DNA from: Sanguinoderma infundibulare
Taxonomy: Eukaryota; Basidiomycota; Agaricomycetes; Polyporales; Polyporaceae
Direction of reading: 5' to 3'
DNA: 15,595 bases
NCBI GenBank assembly: GCA_032821775.1
Contig: JAVLRN010000079.1
Location: forward strand, 1-15,595
Shown: positions 11,690 through 15,595 of the stretch, in pieces
How positions within the stretch are numbered: the first letter of the stretch is position 1
Layout: the number at the start of each line of letters is the position of its first letter
Program-made: the position numbers and the translations under genes
The notes under the pieces: model-generated
What the model saw: the letters and a program-made list of their open reading frames with translations, nothing else
Databases searched by the model: none
Told to the model about the DNA's origin: nothing

Positions 11690-12462
11690 ATGTTATTAAG
11701 TACAAACTTTATAATGGTAAATTCACCATTAGAACAATTTGAAGTTACTAATTTAATAGGAATAAATGCTCCGATATTAGGATATTTAAATATAACATTA
11801 ACTAATTTAGGGTTATATTCTTTATAGTTTTATTCTTAATAGTTGGAATACATTATGCTGGTAATAATGAAGTTAAATTAATACCAAGTAAATGGTCAAT
11901 TGTTTTAGAAAGTTTATATGCCAGTATCCATTCAATGGTAAGAGAACAATTAGGAAAAGAAGTATACTTACCATTTATTTATTCAATCTTCTTCTTCATC
12001 TTAATAGCAAATTTAACTGGTAATATACCTTATTCATTTACTATTACTACTTCTATTGTAGTAAGTATTGGTTTCTCTTTCACTATTTTAATTGCAGTAA
12101 CTATTTTAGGTTTAAGTATTCATAAATTACACTTCTTTTCATTTTTTGTACCATCTGGTTGCCCTCTAGCCTTAGTTCCTTTATTAGTACTTATCGAATT
12201 TGTATCTTATTTAGCAAGAGCACTTTCATTAGGTATAAGATTATTCGCAAATATGTGTGCAGGACATACTTTAATGAAAATATTATCTACTTTCCTATAT
12301 AAATTATTCCTTAGTGGGCCTATTGTAGCGGTACTTACTATAATACCATTTACTGTTTTTTTAGCTATATGTGGTTTAGAATTAGCAGTGTCTTTAATAC
12401 AAGCTTATGTATTCACATTGTTGACTATATCATACATTAAAGATGCTATTGAACTACATTAA
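11690..12462 (+). CDS. atp6: atp6, ATP synthase Fo subunit a, one frame break
   Basis: Subunit a forms the proton half-channels beside the c-ring in the inner membrane. The ATG at 11690 opens MLLSTNFIMVNSPLEQFEV, a normal fungal Atp6 start with a short N-terminal propeptide-like segment. The frame stops at TAG 11825-11827 after LTNLGLYSL. With one missing base supplied there, it continues as VLFLIVGIHYAGNNEVKLIP and is then open to TAA 12460-12462. The conserved channel helix is present as LARALSLGIRLFANMCAGH, with the essential Arg in GIRLFAN. The last helix is LELAVSLIQAYVFTLLTISY. The corrected length is about 257 residues, normal for the family. The break is a single-base deletion in otherwise fully conserved sequence. 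Confidence 0.93.
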
Positions 12463-12477
12463 GATAATCCTTATATA

Positions 12478-12692
12478 ATGAGAAAAGTAACTTTATTAAA
12501 GCCTTGGACAATTACGGGTTTAACAGATGGGGTTGGTTCTTTTTAGGTTTCAATACCAAAAAGTGCAAAAACCTAATAGGTTGGTCTGTTTCTATTAATT
12601 TCCAAATAGTCGCTTCAATAAATAGTTCTAATATGCGAATATTAGAACTATTTAAACCGTTTTTTGGTAATATTGGTCATATTTATATCTAG
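12478..12692 (+). pseudogene. LAGLIDADG homing endonuclease remnant downstream of atp6
   Basis: Sixteen bases after the atp6 stop, one frame reads MRKVTLLKPWTITGLTDGVG then SF and a stop. A neighbouring frame goes on with LGFNTKKCKNLIGWSVSINF, a segment containing RILELFKPFFGNIGHIYI, and a stop at 12690-12692. Together they match the first half of a LAGLIDADG_1 endonuclease (pattern PWFITGFTDAEGSF to LIxxFFGNxGxI). A frame break lies near 12537-12545. The catalytic acidic residue expected in TDAEG is replaced by Val (TDGVG). The second LAGLIDADG domain is absent. It is therefore a dead remnant of an endonuclease gene that landed at the end of atp6, not part of Atp6. Confidence 0.75.
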
Positions 12693-13126
12693 ACCAGAAT
12701 TATGCATTAATCTAGCTATAACATTTTAATATGTATCTAAAATTTATTTGTATAAATAATATTTATTTATAACTATAATAACTATATTTCCCCTTTAATT
12801 ATGATTATTGCTTATCAAAATAAAAGGTCTATTTTTTTTTTTTAACAATCTTTAAAGATTAAAGTATAAACCTTTATAAAATCCTTATTCATTTTTTTGT
12901 AAATTATACTTATAATTAATGTAATTGGTTTTAATAATGATTTACTTAGTAATATTTTTAATGTTGATAATTTAATATAACTAACCCAATTGAAACTATA
13001 TATTTACATATTTAAAAATATAGATTAAAATTTGGTTATCTTTTTCTAATTTTGTTACACTAATTTTATTAAAAATGGGTAATTAAGGGTAACTTAATTA
13101 AATAGACTAATAATTAGGCGACTAAA
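12693..13126 (+). other. spacer between atp6 remnant and minus-strand block, no gene seen
   Basis: About 430 nt of AT-rich sequence at the point where coding strand switches from + to -. It has a T12-13 run near 12830-12843 and no supported ORF or RNA gene. It may hold the 3' ends of converging transcripts. Confidence 0.5.
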
Positions 13127-13526
13127 TTAGTAATTACGTAAATATTTAAAGAAGTAGTAATAAATAAGGTTATTAAACCTTGAAATGATTATGTATCTTA
13201 AATAGTATTCTCTCAGTACTTCTTTGAAGCACAACTTTTTTTATATTTAAGTTATAAAACAATAAAAATTTTAGGTATAAAATAAAGATATTCAATAAGC
13301 AAATTAAATTTATCAATAATAATAGTGTTAACGGATCTAAGTGACTTATGTAATTAAATACATCAATGGTTAAATCACCGTCTAAAAATTGATTACCATC
13401 AATATTAGCATTATATGTAACCCTATACCACCAATAAAGTATTGAACCAAGTGTTACAGTTCCTATTACACCGAATACTATACCTACACCCATTGCCTGG
13501 ATATCGTTATGATTTAAAGTTTCCAT
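13127..13526 (-). CDS. hypothetical membrane protein (accessory ORF), possible frame break
   Basis: ATG 13526-13524 opens METLNHNDIQAMGVGIVFGV, and a first helix (GVGIVFGVIGTVTLGSILYW, residues 13-32) ends in the aromatic WWYRV. A polar segment (NANIDGNQFLDGDLTIDVFN) is followed by a second helix (LTLLLLINLICLLNIFILYL, about residues 66-85). The uninterrupted frame stops at 13173. Removing one T from the seven-T run at 13236-13242 (+ strand) gives a different tail, KKLCFKEVLREYYLRYIIIS, open to 13127. That tail resembles the product at 14965-15275 (FKFRQIYQKYYLIYLI), which is why I prefer it. No family is recognised. It is opposite in strand to all standard genes here, and part of a block with 13778-14722 and 14965-15275. 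Confidence 0.55.
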
Positions 13527-13540
13527 GTTATTTAGATTTT

Positions 13541-13618
13541 GTAGAGAGGAATCAGGATACTCGTTTTTTTAATTAAAATTATTTAAAATAAAAAAATTTC
13601 CGGCTCGATTCTTTCTAC
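13541..13618. repeat. inverted repeat upstream of minus-strand ORF, tRNA-like size
   Basis: GTAGAGAGGAATC (13541-13553) pairs with GATTCTTTCTAC (13607-13618) with one wobble and one bulge, enclosing 53 nt. It lies 14 nt upstream of the ATG of the 13526 ORF. The 78-nt size and the 7-bp outer stem (GTAGAGA/TTTCTAC) are tRNA-like, but no standard D- or T-arm can be drawn. Confidence 0.55.
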
Positions 13619-13777
13619 TCATTAAATTATTTTATAGATTAGATAAAATTTTTTAAATAATGGTAAATTCTGTTACATTTTGTGATGTCTTGGTAGGTTC
13701 TAACTAATATTGGTACTGACCTCAAGATTTATGGCATTAAAACTATGAATTAAGGGGGTATATAAATTATTTATTAA

Positions 13778-14722
13778 CTAGAACCAAGGATTATTAGATG
13801 GATCAGGGGTTGTAGGAGGAGTAATCAATGTGTTATTAGCAGGGTTACCAGTTATAGGACTAGGTGAATGAATATTATCAGGTACCACTGTAGCATTAGA
13901 GCTATTTGAACTAGTTCTTGAAATTACGTTATCAGGGTCTACATTACCATTACCTCCAGAAGACGGAGTAAAAAAACTATTTACCCATGAAGTAAAACTG
14001 TTAAGACTATTACTTAAGAAATCAGTATAAGTACTTACCACTGGAATATCCTTAATATAGTCATGAAAGTATGATCAGATACTAATAATGATAAGGATAC
14101 TGCAAAGAAACCTATTAAAACCATCCCTATTAGTTTATAAGGATTTAACTTATCTTCTTTTATAAATTCACGAACTTCAGATTCAGGTATTGATATTGGA
14201 TTATTTTCAGGAAAAAACCTAAAACTAGAATTATTTTCTATAATGTCTAGTACCCAGTAAGCAAAATCCTTTAGTGTTGAAATACTTTGATAAACTTTCA
14301 GAGTATACAACTCCAATAGAAGAAATTACAACACCCAAGTAAATTTAGTTAATTTAAAGAACATAGATTGAAACTCGAAACAAATAGACCTAAAACATAC
14401 CATTTAAAATTCCTATTAATAATATTAGAAAAGGCTAGACAATCACCCCAATTATTTTGTAAAACATTATAAATAGAGTTAGTTACTGTTGGGTTTAATC
14501 TTCTATTTAATAATATTGAATTAAGGCTACCTCTGTTAAGAATTTCCCTGTTTACTCTGTACAATACCGATAGTGTAGGTATAAACCTTCACTTCTAATT
14601 AAATTCCTTGACACTGTAAATAAATTTACAGCAATTATATTGAAAATACTTGGTAAGTTTACTCTTTTAATAACATATTGAATAATTAATGATGAAACAT
14701 AATAAATTGGATTGTAAGACAT
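13778..14722 (-). CDS. hypothetical membrane protein with Ser/Thr/Pro/Asn-rich tail, split by several frame breaks
   Basis: Four overlapping or adjacent minus-strand frames (14785-14552, 14564-14349, 14316-14035, 14041-13778) read best as one gene, each stepped by a single base. The chosen start, ATG 14722, gives MSYNPIYYVSSLIIQYVI. The product continues through a basic Asn/Arg-rich part (NREILNRGSLNSILLNRRLN), an aromatic segment (NFKWYVLGLFVS), a possible helix (VVISSIGVVYSES), acidic sequence (FPENNPISIPESEVREFIKE), a clear helix (KLIGMVLIGFFAVSLSLLV), then YTDFLSNSLNSFTSWVNSFF and a low-complexity tail ending TPPTTPDPSNNPWF. At the join near 14063, one missing T turns HTF-MTILR into HTF-HDYIKDIPVV. 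The region around 14310-14360 needs two or three shifts and is the weakest join. No family is recognised. Confidence 0.45.
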
Positions 14723-14964
14723 AATAATAATTTTTATTTTTTTATTTTGGGTTAACTCTAAAACCACGTCAATTATTATAAGCACTTTACCTGAACAATT
14801 GAAATACCGAGCTTGTTAATACCTCTTTTATATTAATAAATATTTTTTATATTTAAAAAAATTGACCTCAGCTTATCTAGCAAAATTTATTTTAGTTAGA
14901 ATATAATATTGATATTAGGGGGTTATTAAGGATCATCTATTTTTAGATATATGGCTAATAAATA
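14723..14964 (-). other. spacer inside the minus-strand block
   Basis: This lies between two minus-strand ORFs and holds no supported gene. It contains one copy of the GGGGTTATTAAGGA repeat and AT-rich filler. A GTG at 14785 could extend the downstream ORF by 21 codons, but the ATG at 14722 is preferred. Confidence 0.4.
14919..14932. repeat. 14-nt direct repeat, copy 1 (GGGGTTATTAAGGA)
   Basis: This is an exact match to 15507-15520. It lies between two ORFs of the minus-strand block. The G-rich start makes a chance match unlikely in this base composition. Confidence 0.8.
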
Positions 14965-15275
14965 TTATTTATATATTAAAAAAAAAATTATAATATTAAT
15001 AATTATTCCAATATCATTATGAAAAACCTAGACTTATTAAATAAATTAAATAATATTTTTGATAAATTTGTCTAAATTTAAATATTAAATATAATTTATG
15101 GTATCTATTTGATAGATCAAATTTTTCTATTAAATAGTTACTAAAATAAATAGATAATATTGTTATTGCTATTAATAATAATGCTATTAAGTTAACTAAA
15201 TGAGATAAAATAATTAATTCCTCTGATGGCATACTATTAGATAGTTTGATTAATATAATCTAAAATTTTATCCAT
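14965..15275 (-). CDS. hypothetical two-helix membrane protein (accessory ORF)
   Basis: The longest single frame (15232-15017) starts MPSEELIILSHLVNLIALLL. A better start is ATG 15275 (MDKILDYINQTI). It stops by standard reading, but removing one T makes it run directly into NSMPSEELIILS. The body has a helix (VNLIALLLIAITILSIYFSN), a basic-aromatic stretch (EKFDLSNRYHKLYLIFKFRQ then IYQKYYLIYLI), and after another one-base shift near 15020 a second helix (NDIGIIINIIIFFLIYK) ending at 14965. This layout is like small membrane ORFs I recall from plasmid-associated regions of basidiomycete mtDNA. That recollection is not verified, and no function is known to me. It is similar in plan to 13127-13526. 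Confidence 0.5.
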
Positions 15276-15506
15276 ATTAAAATTTTATTGTTTTTTTTTC
15301 TGTTTAGCTCTTAGGGTGCCAATGGAATATTTTAATTCCTATTAGCTCTTTGGACCAAACCTTAGCTATTAAATATAAATTTAAATTTATTTATGTAGCT
15401 GATTTTAGTTAATTTTTAATAAAATTTTTTTATTAATCCTTTTAAAATTAATAGGGGATAAAAGTATCGATGACAATATAGTAATAACATCAAACAGTAA
15501 TTTAAA

Positions 15507-15520
15507 GGGGTTATTAAGGA
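15507..15520. repeat. 14-nt direct repeat, copy 2 (GGGGTTATTAAGGA)
   Basis: Identical to 14919-14932 and in the same orientation, 588 nt apart. The two copies flank the ORF at 14965-15275. Confidence 0.8.
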
Positions 15521-15570
15521 AAAACTAGCAAATTTATAAAAAAGGAGGGCAAAAGTCCAAAAGCCACAAT

Positions 15571-15588
15571 CCACCTTAAATAAGGTGG
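15571..15588. repeat. perfect 8-bp GC-containing hairpin
   Basis: CCACCTTA (15571-15578) and TAAGGTGG (15581-15588) are exact reverse complements with a 2-nt loop. It sits in the G/C-richer last 60 nt, as GC-cluster palindromes do in fungal mtDNA. Confidence 0.75.
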
Positions 15589-15595
15589 TCAAGTT

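Larger units (their letters stand above)
15276..15595 (+). other. right-end region, no gene seen
   Basis: About 320 nt with no supported ORF. It contains the second GGGGTTATTAAGGA copy and the terminal hairpin, and the last 60 nt are more G/C-rich than the spacers. This may be the start of an RNA gene or element continuing past the window. Confidence 0.45.

Noticed and set aside
13541..13618. A complete tRNA gene
   Set aside because: The outer stem fits, but no standard D-arm, anticodon arm or T-arm can be drawn on either strand. Kept only as an inverted repeat.

Overview
The window is part of a fungal mitochondrial genome, most likely from an Agaricomycete-type basidiomycete (clade assignment is inference). 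It is strongly AT-rich. It carries cox1, nad4 and atp6 together with a tRNA cluster, group I introns holding LAGLIDADG or GIY-YIG homing endonucleases, and in-frame TGA codons that fall where tryptophan is expected (genetic code 4). Layout, left to right: (1) 1-4845 is the 3' part of cox1. Four exon pieces (about 50, 155, 43 and 285 nt) are separated by four group I introns, the first entering from outside the window. Three of these introns hold GIY-YIG ORFs and one a double-motif LAGLIDADG ORF. (2) 4846-5884 has no intact gene and holds short degenerate ORFs and a small tandem repeat. (3) 5885-8512 is nad4, split by one group I intron with a LAGLIDADG_2-type ORF, followed at 8494-8903 by a small membrane-protein ORF. 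(4) 9582-11158 is a cluster of ten tRNA genes on the + strand: Ala, Phe, Thr, Gln, Lys, Tyr, Met, Ser(UGA), His, Met. (5) 11690-12462 is atp6, followed at once by a decayed LAGLIDADG remnant. (6) 13127-15275 is a minus-strand block of unrecognised membrane-protein ORFs, opposite in strand to every standard gene in the window and resembling accessory ORFs of plasmid-bearing fungal mitochondria. cox1, nad4 and atp6 encode membrane core subunits of respiratory complexes IV and I and of ATP synthase, and the tRNAs serve mitochondrial translation. The introns are self-splicing mobile elements. Two features dominate. First, single-base frame breaks run through otherwise well-conserved genes (three in nad4, one in atp6, two in a GIY-YIG ORF, several in the minus-strand block). 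The simplest explanation is uncorrected read or assembly errors, so protein calls should be read across them. Second, when the minus-strand ORFs are read across such breaks, they resolve into at least two similar small transmembrane proteins and one larger membrane protein with a Ser/Thr/Pro/Asn-rich tail. I do not recognise this module's function.
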